A stretch of 64,000 bases of DNA from Pseudomonas sp. Leaf48. Lineage in GTDB: Bacteria > Pseudomonadota > Gammaproteobacteria > Pseudomonadales > Pseudomonadaceae. The stretch's first letter is position 1. Each line of letters opens with the position of its first letter. The translations under genes and the position numbers were made by a program. The stretch spans positions 1 to 64,000 of the forward strand of contig NZ_LMLH01000013.1 in NCBI RefSeq assembly GCF_001421885.1, in the 5' to 3' direction. The notes beneath the pieces were generated by a model. The model did not search any database, was not told where the DNA came from, and saw only the letters and a list, made by a program, of their open reading frames with translations. Below are positions 41,272-52,106 of this stretch, piece after piece.

Positions 41272-42152
41272 TGGCAACTTACGCGGTCGGCGATCTGCAA
41301 GGCTGCCTGCAAGCACTGCAATGCCTGCTCAAGCAAGTCGACTTCGATCCACAACGGGATCGACTCTGGCTGGTGGGCGACCTGGTCAACCGCGGCCCGC
41401 AATCGCTGGAAACCCTGCGCTTCCTCTATAGCATTCGCGAATCGCTGGTGTGCGTGCTGGGCAATCACGACTTGCACCTGCTGGCCGCCGGTCGCAACAT
41501 CGAACGACTGAAAAAGTCGGATACCCTGCGCGAGATTATCGAAGCCCCGGATTGCACCGAGCTGCTCGAATGGCTGCGCCAGCAAAAGCTCATGCACTAC
41601 GACGAGCAACGCAATGTGGCCCTGGTCCATGCCGGTATTCCACCCCAGTGGTCGCTGCGCAAAGCCCTGAAGCTTGCAGCCGAAGTCGAGACTGCATTGC
41701 GCGACGACAACTTGCTGCCGCTTTATCTCGACGGGATGTACGGCAACGACCCGGCGAAATGGGACAGCGACCTCAAAGGCGTGACGCGCCTGCGTGTAAT
41801 CACCAACTATTTCACGCGCATGCGCTTCTGCACCGCCGAAGGCAAGCTTGACCTCAAAAGCAAAGAAGGCCTCGGCACTGCACCACCCGGCTACAAGCCC
41901 TGGTTCCATCACCTGGAACGCAAGACCAAAGACCTGAAAATCATCTTTGGCCATTGGGCCGCACTGGAAGGCAAGAGTGAGGTGCCGGGCATCCTGGCCC
42001 TCGATACCGGTTGCGTCTGGGGCGGAGCCCTGACCCTTATGAATGTCGACAGCTTTGAACGTCTGTCCTGCAAATGCGACGAGCACGGTCACGCCCTGCC
42101 GCCAGTCGCCCCGACCATTACCCAAACATCGCCAGCCAGCGCCCCGCGCTAG
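41271..42152 (+). CDS. apaH: Symmetrical bis(5'-nucleosyl)-tetraphosphatase
   Basis: Splits Ap4A to two ADP, and can remove Np4 caps from RNA. Metallophosphatase of 293 residues with [18 protein letters not shown], and the later FGHWAALEG histidine motif. Coupled to apaG; glpE follows 32 bases downstream. Confidence 0.97.
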   Translation: MATYAVGDLQGCLQALQCLLKQVDFDPQRDRLWLVGDLVNRGPQSLETLRFLYSIRESLVCVLGNHDLHLLAAGRNIERLKKSDTLREIIEAPDCTELLEWLRQQKLMHYDEQRNVALVHAGIPPQWSLRKALKLAAEVETALRDDNLLPLYLDGMYGNDPAKWDSDLKGVTRLRVITNYFTRMRFCTAEGKLDLKSKEGLGTAPPGYKPWFHHLERKTKDLKIIFGHWAALEGKSEVPGILALDTGCVWGGALTLMNVDSFERLSCKCDEHGHALPPVAPTITQTSPASAPR

Positions 42153-42184
42153 ACTGCCATTCAGCCGAGCCACAGGAGCCCGAC

Positions 42185-42514
42185 ATGAGCGAATTCAAAC
42201 GCATCCCCCCGGAACAGGCCCAGGCCTTGCGCGAGCAAGGCGCGGTGGTCGTTGACGTCCGCGACCCCGCCACTTTTGCCGCCCTGCACATCGCAGGCTC
42301 CAGACACCTGGACAACCATTCCCTGCACGCCTTCATTCAGGGCGCCGACCTCGACGCACCGACCGTGGTGGTCTGCTATCACGGCAACTCCAGTCAGGGT
42401 GCTGCCGCCTACCTGATCAGCCAGGGCTTTTCCGATGTCTACAGCATGGATGGCGGTTTCGAGCTGTGGCGCACGACCTATCCTGCGGAAACGGCGCAAG
42501 GCACCTCTGAATAA
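42185..42514 (+). CDS. glpE: Thiosulfate sulfurtransferase GlpE
   Basis: Single-domain rhodanese of 109 residues that transfers sulfur from thiosulfate to cyanide or thiols. The active-site loop [11 protein letters not shown] holds the catalytic cysteine. The ATG at 42185 follows CAGGAG. Last gene of the lptD-to-glpE series; a stem-loop follows. Confidence 0.93.
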   Translation: MSEFKRIPPEQAQALREQGAVVVDVRDPATFAALHIAGSRHLDNHSLHAFIQGADLDAPTVVVCYHGNSSQGAAAYLISQGFSDVYSMDGGFELWRTTYPAETAQGTSE

Positions 42515-42531
42515 TTTTTTTGTAACCTTGC

Positions 42532-42580
42532 AAGCCCCGGCCTCCGTGGGCTTGCGCGGAGGCAGACGAACGGTCTGCCA
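42532..42580 (+). terminator. Stem-loops after glpE
   Basis: GCAAGCCC/GGGCTTGC (42532-42557) and GGCAGAC/GTCTGCC (42563-42581) are adjacent hairpins, preceded by an eight-T run just after the glpE stop. They may end glpE transcripts. Confidence 0.5.
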
Positions 42581-42621
42581 CAGTTAATTACGTATCTCAC
42601 CTTTACCTCCCGAATTCCCAA

Positions 42622-42631
42622 CTATCCTTAA
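42622..42631 (+). promoter_or_regulatory. Sigma-S-like -10 for the prkA operon
   Basis: CTATCCTTAA matches the extended sigma-S -10 consensus CTAYRCTTAA at nine of ten positions. It lies 181 bases upstream of prkA, whose E. coli homologue yeaG is RpoS-dependent. Transcription would start near 42638. Confidence 0.55.
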
Positions 42632-42649
42632 GCGCAGGCCATCCAAAAC

Positions 42650-42770
42650 AGGGGAGAGCCGGTACACCGGCGCACGGGTCATCGGGAGTAGCTTTCGGAG
42701 TCGTCAGCTCCGGGAGAGTTCTGGGGGGTAAACAGCAATCGCCTGTTCGATTGCTGCCAGCATCGACTGA
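42650..42770 (+). promoter_or_regulatory. Structured GGA-rich leader of prkA
   Basis: The predicted 5' untranslated region contains hairpins (CCGG TACA CCGG near 42659-42670; CAGCAATCG/CGATTGCTG near 42735-42758) and several GGA motifs: AGGGGAGAG, CGGGAG, CGGAG and CCGGGAGAG. This pattern resembles RsmA/CsrA targets, but no GGA overlaps the Shine-Dalgarno. A small RNA is an alternative. Nothing else is seen between glpE and prkA. Confidence 0.4.
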
Positions 42771-42811
42771 ATGATCCGGCGTCGGCTCCACGTATCGAGC
42801 GAGGTGACGTC

Positions 42812-44734
42812 ATGAGTATCTTTAGCCACTTCCAACAACGCTTCGAGTCCACACGCCAGGAAGAACTCTCTCTGCAAGAGTATCTGGAGCTGTGCAAAAA
42901 CGACCGCAGCGCCTACGTTTCCGCCGCCGAGCGTCTGCTGCTGGCCATCGGAGAACCTGAACTGCTCGACACCTCGACCAACTCGAGGCTGTCGCGAATC
43001 TTCTCCAACAAGGTGATTCGTCGCTATCCGGCCTTTGAAGACTTCCACGGGATGGAAGAATGCATCGACCAGATCGTCTCGTATTTCCGCCATGCCGCTC
43101 AGGGCCTGGAGGAAAAGAAACAGATTCTTTACCTGCTCGGTCCTGTCGGTGGTGGTAAATCGTCCCTGGCCGAAAAGCTCAAACAATTGATCGAAAAAGT
43201 GCCCTTCTACGCGATCAAGGGCTCACCGGTATTCGAATCGCCCCTGGGTCTGTTCAACGCCACCGAAGATGGCGCGATCCTCGAGGAAGACTTCGGCATT
43301 CCGCGGCGCTACCTCAACACCATCATGTCGCCATGGGCCACTAAACGCCTGGCCGAGTTCGGTGGCGACATCAGCCAGTTCCGCGTAGTCAAACTCTACC
43401 CGTCGATTCTTAACCAGATCGCCGTGGCCAAGACCGAACCGGGAGACGAAAACAACCAGGACATCTCGGCGCTGGTCGGTAAGGTCGATATCCGCAAACT
43501 GGAAGAATATCCACAGAATGACGCCGACGCTTATAGCTACTCGGGGGCCCTGTGCCGGGCCAACCAGGGCTTGATGGAATTCGTCGAAATGTTCAAGGCG
43601 CCGATCAAGGTGCTGCACCCACTGCTGACCGCCACCCAGGAAGGCAACTACAACAGTACCGAAGGCCTCGGCGCGATTCCGTTCACCGGGATCCTGTTGG
43701 CCCACTCCAACGAATCGGAATGGCACACCTTCCGCAACAACAAGAACAACGAAGCCTTCATCGACCGGATCTACATCGTCAAAGTGCCGTACTGCCTGCG
43801 GGTCAGCGACGAAGTGAAGATCTACGACAAGCTTCTGTTCAACAGCTCCCTGGCCAAGGCCCATTGCGCACCCGACACCCTGAAGATGCTGGCCCAGTTC
43901 ACTGTGCTCTCGCGCCTCAAGGAGCCAGAAAACTCCAACATCTATTCGAAGATGCGCGTGTACGACGGCGAGAACCTCAAGGACACCGATCCGAAGGCCA
44001 AGTCGATCCAGGAATACCGCGATAACGCAGGGGTCGACGAGGGCATGAACGGCCTCTCCACCCGTTTCGCGTTCAAGATTCTGTCGAAGGTCTTCAACTT
44101 CGATCCACACGAAATCGCCGCCAACCCGGTGCACCTGCTCTACGTGCTGGAACAGCAGATCGAACAGGAACAGTTCCAGGCCGAAACCCGCGAACGCTAT
44201 CTGCGCTTCCTCAAGGAGTACCTGGCACCGCGCTACATCGAATTCATCGGCAAGGAGATCCAGACCGCCTACCTCGAGTCTTACAGCGAGTACGGCCAGA
44301 ACATCTTCGATCGCTATGTGCTGTACGCCGACTTCTGGATCCAGGACCAGGAATACCGCGACCCGGAAACCGGCGAGATCCTCAACCGCGTAGCGCTGAA
44401 CGAAGAACTGGAGAAAATCGAAAAACCGGCCGGCATCAGCAATCCGAAGGATTTCCGCAACGAAATCGTCAACTTCGTCTTGCGCGCCCGGGCCAACAAC
44501 AACGGCAAGAACCCAACCTGGCTCAGCTACGAAAAACTACGGGTGGTCATCGAGAAAAAAATGTTCTCCAACACCGAGGACCTGCTGCCAGTCATCAGTT
44601 TCAACGCCAAGGCGAGCAAAGAGGACCAGCAGAAACACAACGACTTCGTTACACGTATGGTCGAGCGCGGTTACACCGACAAACAGGTACGGCTGCTGTC
44701 CGAGTGGTACTTGAGGGTGAGAAAGTCCCAGTAA
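42812..44734 (+). CDS. prkA: PrkA family serine protein kinase (YeaG-like)
   Basis: AAA+ protein of 640 residues: the P-loop GPVGGGKSS is near residue 110, and the C-terminal half resembles PrkA kinase/lon-substrate-binding regions. YeaG in E. coli takes part in stress and starvation responses; in Bacillus PrkA influences sporulation. First of prkA-yeaH-spoVR, a conserved three-gene set. GAGG precedes the ATG. The leader carries a sigma-S-like promoter. Confidence 0.94.
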   Translation: MSIFSHFQQRFESTRQEELSLQEYLELCKNDRSAYVSAAERLLLAIGEPELLDTSTNSRLSRIFSNKVIRRYPAFEDFHGMEECIDQIVSYFRHAAQGLEEKKQILYLLGPVGGGKSSLAEKLKQLIEKVPFYAIKGSPVFESPLGLFNATEDGAILEEDFGIPRRYLNTIMSPWATKRLAEFGGDISQFRVVKLYPSILNQIAVAKTEPGDENNQDISALVGKVDIRKLEEYPQNDADAYSYSGALCRANQGLMEFVEMFKAPIKVLHPLLTATQEGNYNSTEGLGAIPFTGILLAHSNESEWHTFRNNKNNEAFIDRIYIVKVPYCLRVSDEVKIYDKLLFNSSLAKAHCAPDTLKMLAQFTVLSRLKEPENSNIYSKMRVYDGENLKDTDPKAKSIQEYRDNAGVDEGMNGLSTRFAFKILSKVFNFDPHEIAANPVHLLYVLEQQIEQEQFQAETRERYLRFLKEYLAPRYIEFIGKEIQTAYLESYSEYGQNIFDRYVLYADFWIQDQEYRDPETGEILNRVALNEELEKIEKPAGISNPKDFRNEIVNFVLRARANNNGKNPTWLSYEKLRVVIEKKMFSNTEDLLPVISFNAKASKEDQQKHNDFVTRMVERGYTDKQVRLLSEWYLRVRKSQ

Positions 44735-44865
44735 GGGAGCTGCAAACGGCACGCGACACTGCAGCAACGAGAACGCGCTGTTTGCGTAATTGTGGCCATA
44801 TGTCGCGCGCCGCTTGTTTCTGAAGCTTCTGTCTTGCAGCTTGAAGCTTATGACTCGAAGCTCCC
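44735..44865 (+). repeat. Inverted-repeat spacer between prkA and yeaH
   Basis: GGGAGCT right after the prkA stop can pair with AGCTCCC next to the yeaH Shine-Dalgarno (44859-44865), enclosing repeated AGCTTC/GAAGCTT units. Folding could hide the CGGAGG site of yeaH. No gene is present in these 140 bases. Confidence 0.45.
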
Positions 44866-44875
44866 CGGAGGGCCT

Positions 44876-46147
44876 ATGAGCTATGTGATCGACCGACGCC
44901 TCAATGGCAAGAACAAAAGCACGGTGAACCGTCAGCGGTTTCTGCGGCGTTACCGTGATCACATCAAAAAAGCCGTCGAAGAGGCGGTCAGCCGTCGCTC
45001 CATCACGGATATGGAGCACGGCGAGCAAATCAGCATCCCTGGTCGCGACATCGACGAACCGGTGCTTCATCACGGTCGCGGCGGCAAACAGACAGTCGTG
45101 CACCCGGGTAACAAGGAGTTCACCAGTGGCGAGCACATCGCGCGCCCACCGGGAGGCGGAGGCGGCCGTGGTCCTGGCAAGGCTGGCAACTCCGGCGAAG
45201 GAATGGACGAGTTCGTCTTCCAGATCACCCAGGAAGAATTCCTCGAATTCATGTTCGAAGACCTCGAACTGCCAAACCTGGTCAAGCGCAACCTGACCGG
45301 TACCGACACTTTCAAAACCGTACGTGCCGGGATCAGCAACGAAGGCAACCCGTCACGAATCAACATCATCCGCACCCTGCGTTCAGCCCATGCGCGGCGC
45401 ATCGCACTGTCCGGCAGCAGCCGGGCGAAACTGCGCGAAGCCAAGGAAGAACTTCTGCGACTAAAGCAGGAAGAACCGGACAACTTCGGTGATATTCAGG
45501 AAATCGAAGCAGAAATCGAAAAACTCAGCGCGCGCATTCATCGCGTGCCGTTTCTCGATACTTTCGACCTCAAGTACAACCTGCTGATCAAGCAGCCCAA
45601 CCCCAGCTCCAAGGCCGTGATGTTCTGCCTGATGGATGTCTCCGGGTCGATGACCCAGGCGACCAAGGACATCGCCAAGCGCTTCTTCATCCTGCTGTAC
45701 CTGTTCCTCAAGCGAAATTACGACAAGATCGATGTCGTGTTCATCCGCCATCACACCAGCGCCCGCGAAGTGGATGAGGAAGAGTTTTTCTACTCCCGCG
45801 AGACCGGCGGGACCATCGTCTCCAGCGCCTTGAAACTGATGCAGGAGATCATGGCCGAGCGTTATCCGAGCAATGAGTGGAACATCTACGCTGCCCAGGC
45901 TTCCGACGGCGACAACTGGAACGACGACTCACCGATCTGCCGCGACATCCTGATCAACCAGATCATGCCGTTCGTCCAGTACTACACTTACGTTGAGATT
46001 ACCCCGCGCGAACATCAGGCCCTGTGGTTCGAATATGAGCGCATCGCCGAAGCGTTTTCCGACACCTTTGCCCAGCAACAACTGGTCTCGGCCGGGGATA
46101 TCTATCCGGTCTTCCGTGAACTCTTCCAGCGCAGGTTAGTGACATGA
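44876..46147 (+). CDS. yeaH: YeaH/YhbH family protein (DUF444)
   Basis: Cytoplasmic protein of 423 residues. A basic N-terminus ([15 protein letters not shown]), a glycine-rich loop ([14 protein letters not shown]) and a C-terminal von Willebrand A-like domain with MDVSGSM as the MIDAS motif are visible. Homologues always accompany PrkA and SpoVR; the function is unproven. CCCGGAGG precedes the ATG. The stop overlaps the spoVR start by 4 bases. Confidence 0.93.
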   Translation: MSYVIDRRLNGKNKSTVNRQRFLRRYRDHIKKAVEEAVSRRSITDMEHGEQISIPGRDIDEPVLHHGRGGKQTVVHPGNKEFTSGEHIARPPGGGGGRGPGKAGNSGEGMDEFVFQITQEEFLEFMFEDLELPNLVKRNLTGTDTFKTVRAGISNEGNPSRINIIRTLRSAHARRIALSGSSRAKLREAKEELLRLKQEEPDNFGDIQEIEAEIEKLSARIHRVPFLDTFDLKYNLLIKQPNPSSKAVMFCLMDVSGSMTQATKDIAKRFFILLYLFLKRNYDKIDVVFIRHHTSAREVDEEEFFYSRETGGTIVSSALKLMQEIMAERYPSNEWNIYAAQASDGDNWNDDSPICRDILINQIMPFVQYYTYVEITPREHQALWFEYERIAEAFSDTFAQQQLVSAGDIYPVFRELFQRRLVT

Positions 46148-47706
46148 CCGCCAAAGAGCAGAAGCGCCAACCCATTTCCACCGGCTCCGAATGGACATTC
46201 GAGCTGATCCAGGCCTATGACCGCGAAATCAGTCGTATTGCGGCGGGCTACGCCCTCGATACCTACCCTAACCAGATCGAAGTGATCACCGCCGAGCAGA
46301 TGATGGACGCCTATGCCTCCGTCGGCATGCCTCTGGGTTATCACCACTGGTCCTATGGCAAACACTTCCTCAGCACCGAAAAGTCCTACAGTCGCGGCCA
46401 GATGGGCCTGGCGTACGAAATCGTGATCAACTCCGACCCGTGCATTGCCTACCTGATGGAAGAAAACACCATCTGCATGCAAGCATTGGTCGTCGCCCAC
46501 GCCTGCTACGGCCATAACAGCTTTTTCAAAGGCAATTACCTGTTCCGTACCTGGACCGATGCCAGTTCGATCATCGATTACCTGGTATTTGCCAAGCAGT
46601 ACATCATGCAATGCGAGGAGCGCCACGGCATCGACGCGGTCGAGGACTTGCTGGATTCCTGCCACGCCTTGATGAACTACGGGGTCGACCGCTACAAGCG
46701 CCCCTATCCGATTTCTGCCGAAGAGGAACGCCGCCGGCAGAAGGATCGGGAGGAGCACATGCAGAAACAGATCAATGACCTGTGGCGCACCATCCCCAAA
46801 GGCGCGGACAAATACAGCGACAAGGACAACGCACGCTTCCCCGCTGAACCCCAGGAAAACATCCTGTACTTCATCGAAAAACACGCGCCGTTGCTGGAGC
46901 CCTGGCAGCGGGAAATCGTCAGGATCGTGCGCAAGATCGCCCAGTATTTTTACCCTCAACGCCAGACCCAGGTGATGAACGAGGGCTGGGCAACGTTCTG
47001 GCACTACACGCTGATGAACGATTTGTACGACGAGGGCCTGGTCACCGACGGCTTCATGATGGAGTTCCTGACGTCCCACACCAGCGTGGTGTTCCAGCCC
47101 GGCTTCGACAGCCCCTATTACAGCGGCATCAACCCCTACGCCCTGGGTTTTGCCATGTACCGGGACATTCGGCGCATGTGCGAAGAGCCAACGGAAGAAG
47201 ACCGTCGCTGGTTCCCGGACATTGCAGGCAGCGACTGGTTGGCAGCCATCAAGTTCGCCATGAGCAGCTTCAAGGACGAGAGCTTCATCCTGCAGTACCT
47301 TTCGCCCAAGGTGATCCGCGACCTCAAGCTGTTCAGCATTCTCGATGACGACCAGAAGGATGACTTGCTGGTGCCGGCCATTCACGATGAAGGCGGCTAC
47401 CGCATCATTCGTGAAACCCTGGCCGCGCAGTACAACCTGGGCAACCGCGAGCCGAACGTGCAGATCTACAGCATCGATCGTCGCGGCGATCGCTCCCTGA
47501 CCTTGCGCCACCAGCAGCACGACCGCAAACCCCTGGGAGAGTCCACCGAGGAAGTACTCAAACACCTGCACCGCCTCTGGGGCTTCGACATTCACCTGGA
47601 GACCCTGCAAGGCGACCAGGTCATGAAAACCCACCATGTACCACCCAGAAACGAGCATAGCGAAGGCGATTACGGCCGGCTGGACCTGGCCGTCATTCAT
47701 CTTTGA
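46144..47706 (+). CDS. SpoVR family protein (YcgB-like)
   Basis: Protein of 520 residues with the SpoVR signature: [14 protein letters not shown] near the start, [13 protein letters not shown] and [14 protein letters not shown] with conserved histidine and glutamate. SpoVR takes part in spore cortex formation in Bacillus; its role in non-sporulating bacteria is unknown but it is always linked to prkA and yeaH. ATGA overlap with yeaH shows translational coupling. Confidence 0.95.
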   Translation: MTAKEQKRQPISTGSEWTFELIQAYDREISRIAAGYALDTYPNQIEVITAEQMMDAYASVGMPLGYHHWSYGKHFLSTEKSYSRGQMGLAYEIVINSDPCIAYLMEENTICMQALVVAHACYGHNSFFKGNYLFRTWTDASSIIDYLVFAKQYIMQCEERHGIDAVEDLLDSCHALMNYGVDRYKRPYPISAEEERRRQKDREEHMQKQINDLWRTIPKGADKYSDKDNARFPAEPQENILYFIEKHAPLLEPWQREIVRIVRKIAQYFYPQRQTQVMNEGWATFWHYTLMNDLYDEGLVTDGFMMEFLTSHTSVVFQPGFDSPYYSGINPYALGFAMYRDIRRMCEEPTEEDRRWFPDIAGSDWLAAIKFAMSSFKDESFILQYLSPKVIRDLKLFSILDDDQKDDLLVPAIHDEGGYRIIRETLAAQYNLGNREPNVQIYSIDRRGDRSLTLRHQQHDRKPLGESTEEVLKHLHRLWGFDIHLETLQGDQVMKTHHVPPRNEHSEGDYGRLDLAVIHL

Positions 47707-47769
47707 TCCGGTTTGCGCCTCCGAAAGCCCGACGCAACGGTTATCCTGTCGAGCTAACGGAGGTTTTTT

Positions 47770-48999
47770 ATGCAGATTTATAAAGTCGGCGGCGCCGTAC
47801 GTGATCGCCTGCTGGGCAAACCCGTCACCGATATCGATTGGGTAGTGGTCGGCGCTACCACCGATGAAATGCTCGCCAAGGGCTTTCGTCCAGTGGGTGC
47901 GGACTTCCCGGTATTTCTTCATCCCAAAAGCGGTGAGGAATACGCCCTGGCCCGTACCGAACGCAAAAGCGGACGCGGTTACGGCGGCTTTACCTTTCAT
48001 GCCAGCCCCGAAGTGACTCTGGAAGAAGACCTGATTCGCCGCGACCTGACGATTAACGCCATGGCCGAAGACGATCAACAGAACCTGACCGATCCTTATC
48101 ATGGTCAGCGTGATCTGGAAGCGCGCGTGCTGCGCCACGTTTCCCCGGCATTCGCCGAAGATCCGCTCAGGGTTCTGCGTGTAGCCCGCTTCGCCGCGCG
48201 TTATGCCGGACTGGGATTCACCGTCGCCCCAGAAACCCTGGAGCTTATGCGCCAGCTCAGCGAATCCGGCGAACTGGAGGCTTTGACGGCTGAACGCAGC
48301 TGGAAGGAAATTTCCCGCGCACTGATGGAAGATCAGCCCCAAGTGTTCATTCGGGTACTGCGCGAATGCGGCGCCCTGAAGGTGCTGATGCCCGAAGTGG
48401 ACGCACTCTTCGGCGTGCCACAACCTGAAGCTCATCACCCGGAAATCGACACCGGCGAGCACATCCTGAACGTCTTGCAGCAAGCCGCACAACACAAACA
48501 GCCACTCACCGTGCGCTGGGCCAGCCTGCTGCATGACCTGGGCAAAGGCCTGACGCCAGAGGAAGAATGGCCGCGGCACATCGCCCACGAGTTCAAAGGC
48601 CTGAAGCTGATCAAAGCGGTCAACGAACGTTTCAAGGCACCCAGGGATTGCCAGGAACTGGCGCTGCTGGTGGGCGAATATCACACCCACGGGCATCGCG
48701 CCCTTGAACTCAAGCCTTCAACGCTGCTTGAGCTGCTGCAAAGCTTCGACGTTTATCGTCGACCGCAACGCTTCGAGGAATTCATTGCCGCGTGCGAAAT
48801 GGATGCACGTGGACGCAAAGGCCTGGAACAGCGAAGTTATCCACAGGCGGATTATTTGCGTGGGGCAGCGATGGCGGCGCGCAGTGTTGCGGTGCAGCCG
48901 CTGCTGGAGAAAGGATTCAAGGGGCCGGAGCTGGGTGAAGCGATCAAGCGTGAACGGCTCAAAGCACTGAAGGCTTACAAAGAAGCTGCGTCCGTGTGA
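47770..48999 (+). CDS. cca: Multifunctional CCA tRNA nucleotidyltransferase
   Basis: Adds or repairs the CCA end of tRNAs. The 409-residue protein has the nucleotidyltransferase core [11 protein letters not shown] and [24 protein letters not shown], and a C-terminal HD domain ([11 protein letters not shown]), as in the long gamma-proteobacterial form with phosphohydrolase activity. CGGAGG lies seven bases before the ATG. Confidence 0.97.
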   Translation: MQIYKVGGAVRDRLLGKPVTDIDWVVVGATTDEMLAKGFRPVGADFPVFLHPKSGEEYALARTERKSGRGYGGFTFHASPEVTLEEDLIRRDLTINAMAEDDQQNLTDPYHGQRDLEARVLRHVSPAFAEDPLRVLRVARFAARYAGLGFTVAPETLELMRQLSESGELEALTAERSWKEISRALMEDQPQVFIRVLRECGALKVLMPEVDALFGVPQPEAHHPEIDTGEHILNVLQQAAQHKQPLTVRWASLLHDLGKGLTPEEEWPRHIAHEFKGLKLIKAVNERFKAPRDCQELALLVGEYHTHGHRALELKPSTLLELLQSFDVYRRPQRFEEFIAACEMDARGRKGLEQRSYPQADYLRGAAMAARSVAVQPLLEKGFKGPELGEAIKRERLKALKAYKEAASV

Positions 49000-49003
49000 A
49001 GAG

Positions 49004-49071
49004 CTTCGCGAGCAAGCCCGCTCCCACAGGTTCAGCGCAAGCCCTGTGGGAGCGGGCTTGCTCGCGAAGGC
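49004..49071. repeat. REP doublet
   Basis: TTCGCGAGCAAGCCCGCTCC and its mirror image with a short spacer, between the converging cca and folK genes. Confidence 0.92.
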
Positions 49072-49081
49072 GTCTTGCGAC

Positions 49082-49600
49082 TTACAACAAATTCGAAGGC
49101 GTCAACTGCTCCCCACGCCACTCAAACGCCACCGGCGCCAGCACCTGATCAATCTGCGACTCAGCCCACAGCGTGGCGAAACTCTTGCCGACACCAGGAT
49201 GCACCCGCTCCGGCGCAATCAACGACAAAGGCCATAACACAAAGGCATTTTTCAGAATTTCGGCCCGCGGCAAAACCAATCCATCGAAATTGCCCACCAG
49301 CTCACCGTAGAGCAAAACGTCGATATCCAGCGGCAAACCTCGGCGATCCGGTGCGTAACGACCGTTATCCGCCTCAATGAATTTCAAGCGACGATCCAGC
49401 TCCATCAGCGGCAAATCGGTATACGCCGACACCACGAAATTGAAAAACGATCCGCTCTTGATGCCTACCGGCTCACTTTCAAATACTGCCGAGCAGCGGA
49501 TATCCACCAAAAACGCCGCGAGAGCATCCAGACCTGCCTGCAAATGGGTTTCGCGCTCGATATTGCTACCGAGCCCGAGGAACACCTGAGTCAGCGACAT
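49082..49600 (-). CDS. folK: 2-amino-4-hydroxy-6-hydroxymethyldihydropteridine pyrophosphokinase
   Basis: HPPK of folate synthesis: 172 residues with FLGLGSNIERE at the N-terminus, FNFVVSAYT, the catalytic loop GRYAPDRRGLPLDIDVLLYG, and PRAEILKNAFVLWPL. It follows folB with a 10-base overlap, coupling two successive enzymes of the pathway. Confidence 0.95.
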   Translation of the reverse strand: MSLTQVFLGLGSNIERETHLQAGLDALAAFLVDIRCSAVFESEPVGIKSGSFFNFVVSAYTDLPLMELDRRLKFIEADNGRYAPDRRGLPLDIDVLLYGELVGNFDGLVLPRAEILKNAFVLWPLSLIAPERVHPGVGKSFATLWAESQIDQVLAPVAFEWRGEQLTPSNLL

Positions 49601-49947
49601 CCGCGCTCGATCTCCACACCTACGCCACCGGTGGCAGCCGGTACGGCGCCGGGCTTGGTCAGCTTGAGACGCACCCAGGTGATGCTGAATTCACTCATCA
49701 ACACCTCGACCAGACGCTCGGCAAATGTCTCGACCAACTGAAATTGCGCCTGCTCGGCAAAAGCCTGGATACGTGAGGACACGCTGGCGTAGTCAAGCGC
49801 CAGGGTCAGGTCATCACCGGCGGCGGCCGGGCGATTATCCCAGGCGAAGCTCAAATCCAGACGCAAGCACTGCCGGATGCCTCGCTCCCAGTCGTAGGCA
49901 CCAATTACCGTGTCGACTTCCAGGCCCTTGATAAACACTCTGTCCAA
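49591..49947 (-). CDS. folB: Dihydroneopterin aldolase
   Basis: Converts dihydroneopterin to 6-hydroxymethyl-dihydropterin. The 118-residue protein has the [19 protein letters not shown] opening and the conserved Lys in [12 protein letters not shown]. The start is a TTG at 49947, with GGAGAG eight bases upstream; an ATG 24 bases further upstream lacks a ribosome site. It overlaps folK and is divergent from plsY. Confidence 0.94.
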   Translation of the reverse strand: MDRVFIKGLEVDTVIGAYDWERGIRQCLRLDLSFAWDNRPAAAGDDLTLALDYASVSSRIQAFAEQAQFQLVETFAERLVEVLMSEFSITWVRLKLTKPGAVPAATGGVGVEIERGCR

Positions 49948-50021
49948 GCACTTCTCTCCGCTACACGACAAGGGCGCAATGCGCCGTTAGAATCAGGGCG
50001 TCCCCGCCCGGAATAGTTAGC

Positions 50022-50591
50022 ATGTTTTGGTTACTGGCGATCCTCGCCTACCTGCTCGGCTCTCTGTCCTTCGCCATTTTGCTCAGCCGCCTGACCGGTA
50101 ATCCGGATCCGCGAATGAGTGGCTCAGGCAATGCCGGCGCCACCAACATGCTGCGTCTGGCTGGCAAGAAACTGGCCATCCTGACCTTGCTCGGCGACCT
50201 TTGCAAAGGCTTGCTGCCGGTACTGATTGCAAGCCTTGCAGGGCTTTCGCTGCAGGAGCAGGCCTGGATTGGCGTCTGCGCCGTCATCGGCCATTTGTAC
50301 CCAATATACTTTTGCTTTCGGGGCGGCAAGGGTGTCGCCACCGCCGCCGGCATGTTGCTGGGCCTCTATCCGCCCGCCGCCCTGCTGGCAGTCTGCGCCT
50401 GGCTGCTGACGTTCTACCTGACCCGCACCAGCTCACTGGCCGCGCTCATTGCCACGCCGCTGACCCTGCCGTTGCTGGCCTGGCAAGAACCGGCGGCCCT
50501 GCTGCCCATGAGCGCACTGACCGGACTGATCGTCTGGCGCCATCGCGGCAATCTACGCGACCTGTTTGCCGGGCGCGAACGGCATTTTTAG
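50022..50591 (+). CDS. plsY: Glycerol-3-phosphate acyltransferase PlsY
   Basis: Inner-membrane enzyme that acylates glycerol-3-phosphate using acyl phosphate, the first step of phospholipid synthesis. The 189-residue protein has several helices and the three family motifs: [23 protein letters not shown] and [14 protein letters not shown]. Confidence 0.95.
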   Translation: MFWLLAILAYLLGSLSFAILLSRLTGNPDPRMSGSGNAGATNMLRLAGKKLAILTLLGDLCKGLLPVLIASLAGLSLQEQAWIGVCAVIGHLYPIYFCFRGGKGVATAAGMLLGLYPPAALLAVCAWLLTFYLTRTSSLAALIATPLTLPLLAWQEPAALLPMSALTGLIVWRHRGNLRDLFAGRERHF

Positions 50592-50614
50592 CGGCCGCAC
50601 ATGAGCGGCGCTCC

Positions 50615-51640
50615 TCACAGTGCCGACAACTGCTCCATCGGCCAACGTGCCTGCACGCTGATCGCCAGGCTCTCCTGCTGACCGGCCTGCAGACGCTGGC
50701 AGCCGGCAAACGCAATCATCGCGCCATTGTCAGTACAAAACTGCGGTCGCGCATAAAAAACGTCACCTTTCATGTCTCCGAGCATCTTCTCAAGAGAAGA
50801 GCGCAGCGCCTTGTTTGCACTGACGCCCCCGGCAATCACCAGACGCTTCATGCCTGCCGCTTTCAGGGCACGCTTGCACTTGATGGTCAAAGTCTCCACC
50901 ACGGCTTGCTGGAACGCCAGCGAGATGTCGCAACGAGCTTGTTCGCTGTCGTCCCCGGCGCTCACGCACTGCTGCCAGGTGTTCAGCGCGAAGGTTTTCA
51001 GGCCGCTGAAGCTGAAATCGAGGCCCGGGCGGTCGCACATCGGCCGCGGAAAGACGAAGCGCCCCGCAATACCCTGTTCTGCCAGGCGAGCGATTTCCGG
51101 ACCACCTGGATAATGGAGTCCCATCATCTTCGCGGTCTTGTCGAATGCTTCACCGGCGGCATCGTCCAGCGTCTCACCCAGAAGGGTGTATTGACCGATT
51201 CCATCGACCTGCACCAGCTGAGTGTGACCACCGGAGACCAACAAAGCGACGAACGGAAATTGCGGCGGTTGCGACTCCAGCATCGGTGCCAGCAAATGAC
51301 CTTCCATGTGGTGCACGCCAAGGGCCGGAATACCCCAGGCGAAGGCCAGCGCCTGCGCGCAGGAAGCTCCCACCAGCAAGGCACCGACCAGGCCAGGACC
51401 CGCGGTGTAGGCGATCGCGTCAATCTCTGTCGGCACGCAGTCAGCCTCGGCCAACACCTGACGAATCAAGGGCAGCATGCGTTTGACGTGATCACGCGAA
51501 GCCAGCTCCGGCACCACGCCGCCATAGGCGCGATGCAGGTCGATCTGACTGAACAGCGCATCGGCCAGCAGACCGCGCTCACTGTCGTAAAGTGCGACGC
51601 CGGTTTCGTCGCAGGAGGTTTCTAATCCCAGTACTAGCAT
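50615..51640 (-). CDS. tsaD: tRNA N6-threonylcarbamoyladenosine transferase TsaD
   Basis: Transfers threonylcarbamoyl to A37 of ANN-decoding tRNAs. The 341-residue protein has [11 protein letters not shown], the metal-binding [16 protein letters not shown] and [10 protein letters not shown]. It converges with plsY and is divergent from rpsU, the usual tsaD/rpsU arrangement. Confidence 0.97.
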   Translation of the reverse strand: MLVLGLETSCDETGVALYDSERGLLADALFSQIDLHRAYGGVVPELASRDHVKRMLPLIRQVLAEADCVPTEIDAIAYTAGPGLVGALLVGASCAQALAFAWGIPALGVHHMEGHLLAPMLESQPPQFPFVALLVSGGHTQLVQVDGIGQYTLLGETLDDAAGEAFDKTAKMMGLHYPGGPEIARLAEQGIAGRFVFPRPMCDRPGLDFSFSGLKTFALNTWQQCVSAGDDSEQARCDISLAFQQAVVETLTIKCKRALKAAGMKRLVIAGGVSANKALRSSLEKMLGDMKGDVFYARPQFCTDNGAMIAFAGCQRLQAGQQESLAISVQARWPMEQLSAL

Positions 51641-51839
51641 GGGTTTGCGCCTTGTTTAGGCTGAATTCGAAGGCGCGCATAATAGTCGTCGCGTGATGCC
51701 CCGACCAGCGGTTTTCGATCAGAGGCTTTGCATTCCGAGCGATGAGGGGTTAACATCCGCAACCCTTAAAAACCGACGTCTTCAAGTGCACTTTTGCCGC
51801 GAGGATGTTGACCCCGGTAATGAATGAAGGTAGCTCTGG

Positions 51840-52055
51840 ATGCCAGCCGTCAAAGTAAAAGAGAACGAACCCTTCGACGTAGCTCTGCGTCGTTTCAAGC
51901 GCTCCTGCGAAAAAGCCGGTGTACTGGCTGAAGTTCGTAGCCGCGAATTTTACGAGAAGCCAACTTCTGAGCGTAAGCGCAAGGCAGCAGCCGCTGTTAA
52001 GCGTCACGCCAAGAAAGTTCAGCGCGAACAGCGCCGCGCCGTTCGTCTGTACTAA
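51840..52055 (+). CDS. rpsU: 30S ribosomal protein S21
   Basis: Small basic ribosomal protein of 71 residues ([20 protein letters not shown] start, RERRAVRLY-like end), needed for translation initiation. First gene of the rpsU-dnaG-rpoD set. A 185-base region shared with tsaD holds its promoter. Confidence 0.98.
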
Positions 52056-52085
52056 TACACAGACGATCGTAGCAAGCTTCTGCCA

Positions 52086-52106
52086 AGCCCGGCTCTCAGC
52101 CGGGCT
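52086..52106 (+). terminator. Hairpin after rpsU (partial terminator)
   Basis: AGCCCGGCT, loop CTC, AGCCGGGCT: a perfect 9-base stem 30 bases after the rpsU stop. No T run follows. In E. coli a weak terminator at this place lowers dnaG expression relative to rpsU; a similar role is inferred. Confidence 0.65.

Noticed and set aside
46102-48696. An 864-codon open frame opposite spoVR and cca
   Set aside because: It spans the antisense of two well-identified genes and has no protein-family features.
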